The position numbers and the translations under genes were made by a program. The notes beneath the pieces were generated by a model that did not search any database, had not been told where the DNA came from, and was given only the letters and a program-made list of their open reading frames with translations. Shown here one piece after another: positions 37,527-44,191 of a stretch of 46,432 bases of DNA (the first letter of the stretch is position 1; each line of letters begins with the position of its first letter). The stretch is taken from the NCBI GenBank assembly GCA_905215105.1, contig CAJMOI010000002.1, forward strand, positions 1 through 46,432. Reading direction: 5' to 3'. Source of the stretch: an uncultured bacterium (lineage in GTDB: Bacteria; Bacillota; Clostridia; Oscillospirales; Acutalibacteraceae).

Positions 37527-37735
37527 ATGAGTTCCCGGATAGGCTGAGGAGGCTGAGGGAGGAAAAAGAGCCTGGGAAAAATGTTGATATTGTATCGCAA
37601 TTGATGGGGTTAAGCCCCAATATGCTTCGGGCGTATGAGAATGGAAAGCATGAACCAACATTATCAATGCTAAAAAGAATTACGAATTATTATCAGGTTA
37701 GTTTGGGATATTTTGATGATGATGTAAAGCCATAA
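37523..37735 (+). CDS. HTH (XRE) protein, late-regulator candidate
   Basis: A 70-residue XRE-type protein from TTG 37523: DIVSQLMGLSPNMLRAYENG and TLSMLKRITNYYQVSLGYF. It is the last early gene, just before the non-coding region and the terminase genes. That position suits a regulator of the early-to-late switch, though this is inference. Confidence 0.75.
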   Translation: MNEFPDRLRRLREEKEPGKNVDIVSQLMGLSPNMLRAYENGKHEPTLSMLKRITNYYQVSLGYFDDDVKP

Positions 37736-37810
37736 ACTTTTATTATCATACACGAAAACTTAGAGATTCCACAATATATTGTGTTTAAGACGCTGAATCT
37801 GTGCGAAAAT

Positions 37811-38174
37811 GGGAGTGTGGGGGCGTATCTCTGCACTCCAACTCCTTTTCCCCTCTGCCCGGAGGTTCACCTCCGCCTCCGGGCCTTCCAACAAGCGCTG
37901 TCTCGCTGAAAACTACCCGCACTATGATGTCCTGAAAAGGTAGCAGTCAGGGTGTGACAATCTAAGCGGGAAGCGCACATATACGGGTGTAGCTCAATGG
38001 AGAGCACCGGTCTCCAAAACCGGAGGTTGGGGGAACAGAGCCTTCCACCCGTGCCAGGGCGCAAGTCCTTACAGAATTTCTTGGCGAAAGGCAAGTGAGA
38101 AAAGCCGAAAAACTCACAGTTCCCCCGCAAAGGGGGATATGCCGCCCCGCAGTTGCACGAGACGGGGGCGGGGC
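37811..38174 (+). ncRNA. Candidate structured RNA upstream of the terminase genes
   Basis: A 460-base gene-free interval carries many stems: GGAGTG/CACTCC (37812-37839), GCCCGGAGG/CCTCCGGGC (37857-37884), CCCGC/GCGGG (37916-37970) enclosing CCTGA/TCAGG, the tRNA-like element, GTGAG/CTCAC (38095-38117), TCCCCC/GGGGGA (38121-38137) and GCCCCGC/GCGGGGC (38144-38174). The density and order suggest a folded RNA or a terminase recognition/packaging region. It has no open reading frame of note. It is too short for GOLLD or ROOL RNAs, which also contain or neighbour tRNAs. Confidence 0.45.
37983..38056 (+). tRNA. tRNA-Trp(CCA)-like element with aberrant T-loop
   Basis: The 74-base element folds as a full cloverleaf: acceptor ACGGGTG/CACCCGT, discriminator G and encoded CCA; D-arm GCTC-AATGGA-GAGC with the GG pair; anticodon stem CCGGT/ACCGG with loop CTCCAAA (anticodon CCA); T-stem GGGGG/CCTTC with two G-U pairs. 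The T-loop is AACAGAG instead of TTCRANY. The conserved T54, T55 and A58 are lost, so it may be a working Trp tRNA, a degenerate one, or a tRNA mimic within a larger RNA. Confidence 0.65.
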
Positions 38175-38197
38175 AAAAATGACCGAGAGGTGGTGAC

Positions 38198-38563
38198 ATG
38201 CCGAATGAACGAAATCTTATACCAAACTCCGAGCGAACTGCGAAAGAACGCAGGGAAATCGCTGCTGCTGGTGGCCGTGCATCCGGCGCGTCGCGGAGAC
38301 TGAAACGAAGCCTAAAAGAAGCTGCCGAACTATACTTGGCGCTCCCTGTTTCGGATAAAAAGACCTGGAACAAGCTGGCTAGAGATGGATTAGAGCCAGG
38401 AGATGTAGACAATCAAATGGCGGTTATCGCCGGACTGACCATAAAGGCTATGAAGGGCGATGCAAAGGCGGCAAAAGTACTTTTTGATTTGATAGGAGAC
38501 AGTGGAGAAGAAGGTGAGCTTCATCCATTGGTTCGAGATATGTATGATTCGAGGAACAAATGA
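38198..38563 (+). CDS. terS: Terminase small subunit
   Basis: A 121-residue basic, helical protein (NSERTAKERREIAAAGGRAS, MAVIAGLTIKAMKGDAKAAK) immediately before and coupled to the large terminase gene. The N-terminal helices are suited to DNA recognition and the rest to ring formation. GAGAGGTGG precedes the ATG. Sequence similarity of small subunits is low, so the call depends on position. Confidence 0.8.
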   Translation: MPNERNLIPNSERTAKERREIAAAGGRASGASRRLKRSLKEAAELYLALPVSDKKTWNKLARDGLEPGDVDNQMAVIAGLTIKAMKGDAKAAKVLFDLIGDSGEEGELHPLVRDMYDSRNK

Positions 38564-39819
38564 GCCTGTCAGATAAGCAGACCGAATTTATAAACCGAAA
38601 CTTTGATCGAACGCTGGATGTGGCGGAGGGAACCCCTAGAAGCGGCAAAACGACAGCCTGTATTCTGCGGTTTTATGATTTCCTCAATACATCCAAAGAC
38701 AGCAATTTTTTAGTTGTTGGCGCATCACAGCAGCAGGCGTTCCGGCTGGTCATGGACGGGGACGGAAATGGGTTGATGCACCTGTTTGGAAAACAGGCTC
38801 GTATTAAGCACGATGACCACGGAGACCACTTGGAGGCATTGTCCTACACCGGGCTAAAGAAGATTTACTATAAGGGCGGGGCTAAAGCGGATAGCGACAA
38901 AGCCATACGGGGTTTATCCCTGGGTGGCGTATACTTCTGCGAGATTGACATCCTGCACATGAACATGATTCAGGAGTGCTTCCGAAGAACATATGCGGCA
39001 GATATTCGCTGGCATCTAGCCGATCTAAACCCTCCGGCACCTATGCATCCAGTCATTACAGAAGTATTTGATGTACAGGACACTCGCTGGACGCATTGGA
39101 CGGTGGATGACAATCCCATCATTACGCCGGAGCGAAAGGAAGAGCTGCGCCGAACGCTGGAGCGCAATCCATATCTTTATAAGCGTGACTGGTTGGGGGA
39201 GCGCTGTATTCCGCAAGGCGTAATCTACTCCATGTTTGACCACCAGAAACACATCCTGCCTCGTTTGCCAGACGATGCAACACCTATCGAAATGTATTTC
39301 TCTGGTGATGGTGGCTTGACTGATGCAACCAGTGTATCATGCAACCTGATTTGTCGTACAAAGAAAGGCCTTGTGCTATACCGTGTAGCAGGATGGTACT
39401 ATGACGGGGGCAACAAGGCCATGAGTGTACAGGCGCGAGAACTGGCGGGGGAGTTTGCTCCATACTGCCGCAATAAATGGGGAATGCGCGAAGAGGCGTG
39501 GTACATAGACCCGGCCTGTAAAGCACTCAGGAAAGAACTGGAGCTTTATGGGATTGATGCACTAAAAGCGGACAACAATTCTCATGATGTACGCGGAAGC
39601 ACAAAGGGCATCAAAGTTGGCATTGAATATGCTCAAAACATGATTCAGGACGGACATTTCTTCTTAGTTGAAGATGAAAAGTATGGACACCTGGATTTTA
39701 TTAAAGAAATCGGAATGTACTGTGTGGATGACCACGGGAATCCTGTGGACGCATACAACCACGCGATGGACGAGTTTCGATACTCCATCAATCATTTTGT
39801 GAAGCAGTACATGTATTAG
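38560..39819 (+). CDS. terL: Terminase large subunit
   Basis: The 419-residue protein begins SLSDKQTEFINRNFDRTLDV. It has a Walker A site GTPRSGKTT (residues 24-32), a Walker B near 122-130 (GVYFCEIDI) and a C-terminal RNase H-like nuclease with FSGDGGLTDATSV, AWYIDPACK and DAYNHAMDEFRY. It cuts concatemeric DNA and pumps it into the prohead. The PBSX-like type and the absence of a recognisable cos site nearby leave packaging mode open. Confidence 0.95.
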   Translation: MSLSDKQTEFINRNFDRTLDVAEGTPRSGKTTACILRFYDFLNTSKDSNFLVVGASQQQAFRLVMDGDGNGLMHLFGKQARIKHDDHGDHLEALSYTGLKKIYYKGGAKADSDKAIRGLSLGGVYFCEIDILHMNMIQECFRRTYAADIRWHLADLNPPAPMHPVITEVFDVQDTRWTHWTVDDNPIITPERKEELRRTLERNPYLYKRDWLGERCIPQGVIYSMFDHQKHILPRLPDDATPIEMYFSGDGGLTDATSVSCNLICRTKKGLVLYRVAGWYYDGGNKAMSVQARELAGEFAPYCRNKWGMREEAWYIDPACKALRKELELYGIDALKADNNSHDVRGSTKGIKVGIEYAQNMIQDGHFFLVEDEKYGHLDFIKEIGMYCVDDHGNPVDAYNHAMDEFRYSINHFVKQYMY

Positions 39820-39824
39820 GGGGG

Positions 39825-41216
39825 GTGAACCCTACGGGCTTTGTAAAAAACATTCTTCTGTATCTGGCGCAAAAAGCTGGATTAGAGCTTCAGGTTAAAC
39901 CCGTTTACAGAGACGATTACAGCGACATGAAAAACATCTCTGTTACGGCTGTAATTGCAAATAAAGTTTCGACGCTCGCCATGCAGGACAGCACGATCAC
40001 CATTGAGGGGGACAGCGCACGGGCAAAGTTCATTCAAGGGTTCTTGGATTACTACTTGGGAGACCGGATGGATGTTGCTGCGGAGGTGGCCCTTGGAACC
40101 GGAGACTGTATCGTTAAGCCCTATACTGATGGCAAACGTCTAGGCGTGGACATTGTAAAAAACGGTGACTTTGCCGTGTGCGAGTCTATCGGAAACGATA
40201 TTCTCTCTTGCATCTTAAAAGTCGGAGAGATCAAAAACGATTCCGGGCTATATCAGCGATATGAAATCCAGATGGTCAAGGAGGCTCGAACCGAAAATGG
40301 GCAGGATGCCAGCGCACTCATTATCCGTAACGTAGCCTTTAAGGGCAGTAACGAAATTTCATTGAGCCAGGTCCCGGCATGGAAAGATATTCCGGAGGAG
40401 CAGATCATCCCAAATGTAGATAGGCCGCTATTTGGCCGCTATAAATCGCCCACAGTCAATCGGGCGGATGTGAACGGCGTGAACGGGGTAAAGATCACGG
40501 CGGGCGTGGATGGCCCCATGGAAAAAGCGATTGAAGCATATGAGCGGTTCAATCGAGAATATAGCGCAAAAGAAACGATGATTTTTGCGGATAAAACTCT
40601 GCTGACAAAGGACGCTCAGGGGAATGTAGTTCTTCCAGGCGATAAGCGGCGCCTTTTCCAAATTATGCGAGGTTCTGGGGACAGCGCCAATCCCGGAAAG
40701 CTGATACAGGAGTTTTCCCCGGAGATTCGAGGGGCAGACTTAGAGGTTGGCATTACTGTTAATAACAAAATGGTGGAGCTTTTATGTGGCCTTTCTCCGG
40801 GCATTCTGACGCCGCCCACTACATCCTACGCGACAGCCACAGAGATGCGGGCGGCTCTCAATTCCACATTTGCGGTTATCACTAAATTCAGACGGACACT
40901 CGAAAAGGGGACAAATGATCTGCTATACGCAATAGACGCTATTGCCAACTATAACAACTTAGCGCCTATTGGCCCGTGGGAGACACATTATGACTGGTCT
41001 GCATCTTATATTGAGCAGCTCAACGAACACTTCAACCAGTTGACCGTTTCCGAGGGCATCGGTGCCGTGGAAAAGGCAGAGGTTCGCGCATGGGTGATGG
41101 ATGAGCCCTATGAGACAGCCAAAGCTAGAGTAGAAGAAATTGCGGAGGAAACAGGGAGCCAATACATGCAGGAGGCGGCGCTCCAGCCGATTATAAATGA
41201 GCCAGTTGCTGAATGA
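39825..41216 (+). CDS. Portal protein
   Basis: A 463-residue protein from GTG 39825 after GGGGGG. AVIANKVSTLAMQDSTITIE, DYYLGDRMDVAAEVALGTGD and TATEMRAALNSTF are typical of SPP1-like portals. Twelve copies form the channel for DNA and the tail attachment site. It overlaps the minor head gene. Confidence 0.92.
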   Translation: MNPTGFVKNILLYLAQKAGLELQVKPVYRDDYSDMKNISVTAVIANKVSTLAMQDSTITIEGDSARAKFIQGFLDYYLGDRMDVAAEVALGTGDCIVKPYTDGKRLGVDIVKNGDFAVCESIGNDILSCILKVGEIKNDSGLYQRYEIQMVKEARTENGQDASALIIRNVAFKGSNEISLSQVPAWKDIPEEQIIPNVDRPLFGRYKSPTVNRADVNGVNGVKITAGVDGPMEKAIEAYERFNREYSAKETMIFADKTLLTKDAQGNVVLPGDKRRLFQIMRGSGDSANPGKLIQEFSPEIRGADLEVGITVNNKMVELLCGLSPGILTPPTTSYATATEMRAALNSTFAVITKFRRTLEKGTNDLLYAIDAIANYNNLAPIGPWETHYDWSASYIEQLNEHFNQLTVSEGIGAVEKAEVRAWVMDEPYETAKARVEEIAEETGSQYMQEAALQPIINEPVAE

Positions 41217-42366
41217 ATCGTGGATTGAAGGGCTTCCGGACAACATTGTGGAAAACCTGGAGAGCCTAAACAATTACGTTGTTCAACGCATCTGCGAGCG
41301 CATTCGGAAGATCGGAGACATCGGTGCAGCGGATGCTCACCGTCTGAAAACGGCCATTGAATACGCTGGAGCGGACCTCAAAGCCATAGAAAAAGAGGTC
41401 GCCCGCATCATGGGCACAAATCAACAGGAAATAGAACGGCTTTTTGAAGATGTGGCAAAAGAGAATGTGGAGTTTGCCAATACGTTTTATAAGGCGCGTA
41501 ATATGGACCCGTTGCAAAGCTACGCCGCCCGCTCAGCTTTGGCGTCCTTTGTGGATGCGGCAAAGCGGCAGGTGTTAGATGGAACGGCCAACATTTCCAA
41601 CACCTATATGATCGGTTTCAAGCGCGGCAAGCAGACCGTCCCGTTGCGGGAGTACTACATATCCGCCATTGACCGGGCGATCACCTATGTGCAGACCGGC
41701 GTTGTGGATTACCAGAGCGCCATGCGCTCCACAGTCCGGGAAATGGCGCAGAGCGGCCTACGGCGCCTGACCTGGGAAAGCGGATATTCCCGCCGATTGG
41801 ATTCCTCTGCCCGCATGAATATCCTGGAGGGAGTTCGGCGGCTCAACAGTCAAATGATGGAAGAGACTGGCCGGGAGTTCGGCGCTGACGGCGTGGAGAT
41901 ATCAGCCCACGGGCTTTGTGCTCCAGACCACAGAGACATTCAAGGAAAGCAGTATAGCAAAGAGGAGTATGAGAGATTGAATCGGCGGCTGGAACGGCCC
42001 ATTGGGACGCTGAACTGCCAGCACTTTGCAACCCCTATTGTTTTAGGCGTCTCCAAGCCTGTGTACAGCCGAAAAGAGCTGGCGGATATCAACAAACGCT
42101 CTGCTGAAAAAATCGAATACAAGGGCCAGAAAATGAGTCGCTATGAGGCCAGCCAGAAGCAGCGGCAAATAGAGACCGCCATCCGTTATGCAAAGGACGA
42201 GAGAGACGCCATGGTGGCCGCGGGGGACAAGCTTGGAGCAACACAGGCCCGGAAGAAATCGGCGGCACTAAGCGCAGAATACAAACGATTTTGCGAACAG
42301 GCAGGGCTTACGCCCAGGCCGGAAAGGACACGCTCTATGACAGGGCCGACAGTGCAGAAAATATGA
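41197..42366 (+). CDS. Phage minor head protein (SPP1 gp7 / minor capsid 2-like)
   Basis: A 389-residue helical protein starting within the portal gene's last codons. RREMAQ-like VREMAQSGLRRLTWESGYSR, VEISAHGLCAPDHRDIQGKQ and GTLNCQHFATPIVLGVSKP are diagnostic of the family encoded after portals in siphophages. It enters the prohead with the portal and may be ejected with DNA. Coupled start and position support the call. Confidence 0.88.
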   Translation: MSQLLNESWIEGLPDNIVENLESLNNYVVQRICERIRKIGDIGAADAHRLKTAIEYAGADLKAIEKEVARIMGTNQQEIERLFEDVAKENVEFANTFYKARNMDPLQSYAARSALASFVDAAKRQVLDGTANISNTYMIGFKRGKQTVPLREYYISAIDRAITYVQTGVVDYQSAMRSTVREMAQSGLRRLTWESGYSRRLDSSARMNILEGVRRLNSQMMEETGREFGADGVEISAHGLCAPDHRDIQGKQYSKEEYERLNRRLERPIGTLNCQHFATPIVLGVSKPVYSRKELADINKRSAEKIEYKGQKMSRYEASQKQRQIETAIRYAKDERDAMVAAGDKLGATQARKKSAALSAEYKRFCEQAGLTPRPERTRSMTGPTVQKI

Positions 42367-42689
42367 AAATAAATATTTTAGGAACAGAGTATACAGTCCG
42401 TTTTGTGCATGAGGAAGAAGATGCGGGGCTGAAAGACTGTGATGGGTACTGCGATGAAACTGCAAGGGAAATTGTTGTTAAACAGTATAAGCGTGAAGAG
42501 CCAGGGAGCAAAAAGAATCTGGATTTGCAGGAACAGAAAAACCACCGTCACGAAATTATACACGCATTTTTGTTTGAAAGTGGTCTAGCTGAAAACAGCG
42601 AATGGGCGCAAAACGAGGAAATGGTCGATTGGTTTGCGAAGCAGGCTCCGAAGCTGATTAAAGCGTGGCAGGAGGTCGGTGCCCTATGA
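42363..42689 (+). CDS. Small HExxH metallopeptidase-like protein
   Basis: A 108-residue protein from ATG 42363 with the zinc-binding motif HEIIH (His63-His67) in HRHEIIHAFLFESGLAENSE and a downstream Glu (NEEMVDWF) that could be the third ligand. Proteins like this are frequent after minor head genes in Clostridia phages. It may be a small zincin; its substrate is unknown. It is the last rightward phage gene before the chromosome. Confidence 0.72.
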   Translation: MKINILGTEYTVRFVHEEEDAGLKDCDGYCDETAREIVVKQYKREEPGSKKNLDLQEQKNHRHEIIHAFLFESGLAENSEWAQNEEMVDWFAKQAPKLIKAWQEVGAL

Positions 42690-42690
42690 T

Positions 42691-42891
42691 TTAGGCATTT
42701 CCATTCCGCGCAATATCCGCGCGGATAAGGTTCTTGATATACCCGGCCTTGCTGGGAACGCTGTCTAGCCGCTGGATAATATCCTGTTCCGTGGTCTCAA
42801 CTAGACGGATTGTAAGCATCTTTGTGTGGGCTTTGTGATAACGGTCTTGAGGGGTTTCTTTTCTTTCTTTGATAAGTATCTCTCCCTTCAA
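42691..42891 (-). CDS. Ribbon-helix-helix-like small protein, start disturbed at junction
   Basis: A minus-strand frame with KMLTIRLVETTEQDIIQRLD and GYIKNLIRADIARNGNA, an Arc/CopG-like ribbon-helix-helix pattern. The only upstream start codon is TTG at 42891, without a ribosome site. AAGGGAGAG instead precedes ATC, and an internal ATG gives 43 residues. The start may be altered by the phage-chromosome junction. If the phage circle closes here, it belongs to the minus-strand operon starting at 118. Confidence 0.65.
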   Translation of the reverse strand: MKGEILIKERKETPQDRYHKAHTKMLTIRLVETTEQDIIQRLDSVPSKAGYIKNLIRADIARNGNA

Positions 42892-42925
42892 AAGGCTGGG
42901 GGGCCGGTTTCCCGGCCCCGCCTGC
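42880..42925. other. Phage-chromosome junction zone
   Basis: Phage-type DNA ends inside or just before the RHH gene's 5' region, and the intact sigG stop codon lies at 42926-42928. Composition rises from about half GC to clearly GC-rich. No tRNA, no integrase and no duplicated core are seen here, so this is not the site made by the phage integrase at attP. Confidence 0.6.
42900..42919 (-). terminator. sigG terminator hairpin, possibly cut short
   Basis: GGGGCCGG and CCGGCCCC form a perfect 8-bp stem with a four-base loop, six bases after the sigG stop. On the minus strand only CAGCCTTTTG follows, so the T-run is weak. The join to phage DNA may have removed part of it. Confidence 0.65.
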
Positions 42926-43696
42926 TCATATATTTTTTTTGATGGTGTTGATGGCGCCCTTCTCCAGCCGGCTCACCTGAGCCTGGGAGATGCCGACCTC
43001 CGCGCTGACCTCCATCTGGGTCTTTCCCTCGTAGAACCGCAGGGAGAGGATGCGCCGCTCCCGGTCATCCAGCCGCTTCATGGCCTCTTTCAGGGCGATG
43101 CGGTCCGTCCAGGCCTCGTCGGTGTTCCGGGTGTCGCTGACCTGGTCCATGACGCAGATGGCGTCGCCGCCGTCGGAGTATACCGGCTCGTACAGCGACA
43201 CGGGATCCACGATGGCGTCCATGGCGAAGACCACTTCCTCCCGGGGGATGCCCAGCTCCTGGGCGATCTGTTCCACCGTGGGCTCCCGCTGGTTTTCCGC
43301 CAGGTACTTGTCCCGGACCTGCAGGACTTTATAGGCCGTGTCCCGCATGGAGCGGGACACCCGGATGGCGCTGTTGTCCCGGAGATATCGGCGGATCTCG
43401 CCGATGATCATGGGCACGCCGTAAGTGGAAAACCGCACTGGCTGATTGATATCAAAGTTATCGATGGCCTTGATGAGCCCCACGCAGCCCACCTGAAACA
43501 GGTCGTCGGCGTTCTCGCCCCGGCCGGCGAAGCGCTGGATGACGGAGAGCACCAGCCGCAGATTTCCCTCGATCAGTTCCCGGCGGGCCTCCTGGTCCCC
43601 GGCCTTGGTGCGGCGCAGGAGTTCCATGGTCTCCTCGTTTTTCAACACCTTCAGCTTTGCCGTGTTGACGCCCGCGATCTCCACCTTGCCCTGCAT
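42926..43696 (-). CDS. sigG: RNA polymerase sporulation sigma factor SigG
   Basis: A 256-residue protein with region 2 (LIEGNLRLVLSVIQRFAGRG, DDLFQVGCVGLIKAIDNFD), region 3 (AYKVLQVRDKYLAENQREP) and region 4 (RRILSLRFYEGKTQMEVSAE with EVGISQAQVSRLEKGA). The N terminus VEIAGVNTAKLKVL is the SigG signature. It controls late forespore genes. The gene is intact and ends NTIKKNI. A sigma-F/G-type promoter sits upstream at 43733-43762. Confidence 0.96.
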   Translation of the reverse strand: MQGKVEIAGVNTAKLKVLKNEETMELLRRTKAGDQEARRELIEGNLRLVLSVIQRFAGRGENADDLFQVGCVGLIKAIDNFDINQPVRFSTYGVPMIIGEIRRYLRDNSAIRVSRSMRDTAYKVLQVRDKYLAENQREPTVEQIAQELGIPREEVVFAMDAIVDPVSLYEPVYSDGGDAICVMDQVSDTRNTDEAWTDRIALKEAMKRLDDRERRILSLRFYEGKTQMEVSAEVGISQAQVSRLEKGAINTIKKNI

Positions 43697-43732
43697 GGCT
43701 GTGCCCCCTCAAACCCTGAAACTTCATGAGTT

Positions 43733-43762
43733 CAGTATGGCCGGAGGGCTTTTTTCCTATAC
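43733..43762 (-). promoter_or_regulatory. Sigma-F/sigma-G-type promoter of sigG
   Basis: On the minus strand GTATA (43758-43762), a 15-base spacer and GGCCATACTG (43733-43742) match the forespore consensus GYATA-N15-GGnnAnAHTR. The leader is about 30 bases before the GAGGGGG ribosome site. In Bacillus sigG is transcribed by sigma-F and then by itself, so the same logic appears to hold here. Confidence 0.78.
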
Positions 43763-43852
43763 TGGAAGCTTTTGTCGCTTTCTGCCCGTCTGCATAAAAC
43801 AGTGTTGGGACATTCCGTCCACTGCATAGTCTCAAGGCAGGGGGTGAGCGCG

Positions 43853-44137
43853 GTGCAGTGCAGGATCCGGGATTTCCGGTGCAAGGAGGTCATCAACGTC
43901 TGCGACGGCTGCCGCCTGGGCTACGTGTCGGACCTGGACGTGCGGGTGCCGGAGGGGCAGGTGGTAGCCATCATCGTCTACGGCCCGGGCCGCTTTTTCG
44001 GCCTGTTCGGCAGGGGGGAGGAGTTCTACATCCCCTGGGAGTGCATCCAGCGGATCGGAGACGACATCATCCTCATCGACAAGCCCTTTCAGCGGCGGGA
44101 TCCCCGCCTGGAGCGGAAGCGGCGCAAGCGTTGCTGA
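43853..44137 (+). CDS. ymxH: YlmC/YmxH family sporulation protein
   Basis: A 94-residue PRC-barrel protein from GTG 43853 after GGGGGTGAG. CRIRDFRCKEVINVCDGCRL, GYVSDLDVRVPEGQVVAIIV and EEFYIPWECIQRIGDDIIL match the family. In Clostridia it is found near sigma factors and spoIIG; the exact role is unclear. It is divergent from sigG. A bidirectional terminator follows. Confidence 0.85.
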   Translation: MQCRIRDFRCKEVINVCDGCRLGYVSDLDVRVPEGQVVAIIVYGPGRFFGLFGRGEEFYIPWECIQRIGDDIILIDKPFQRRDPRLERKRRKRC

Positions 44138-44173
44138 CAAATGCCCCCGCGGCTTTCACCGCGGGGGCATTTG
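44138..44173. terminator. Strong bidirectional terminator
   Basis: A perfect 15-bp stem, CAAATGCCCCCGCGG (44138-44152) with its complement (44159-44173), and a six-base loop CTTTCA. It separates the convergent ymxH-like and DUF4261 genes. Confidence 0.9.
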
Positions 44174-44191
44174 CGTATGCCGGCGGAGCGG

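Noticed and set aside
42880..43696. A skin-like element interrupting a sporulation sigma factor gene
   Set aside because: sigG is full length with all regions, a normal stop and its own terminator hairpin. The phage lies outside the gene, so no excision is needed for function.
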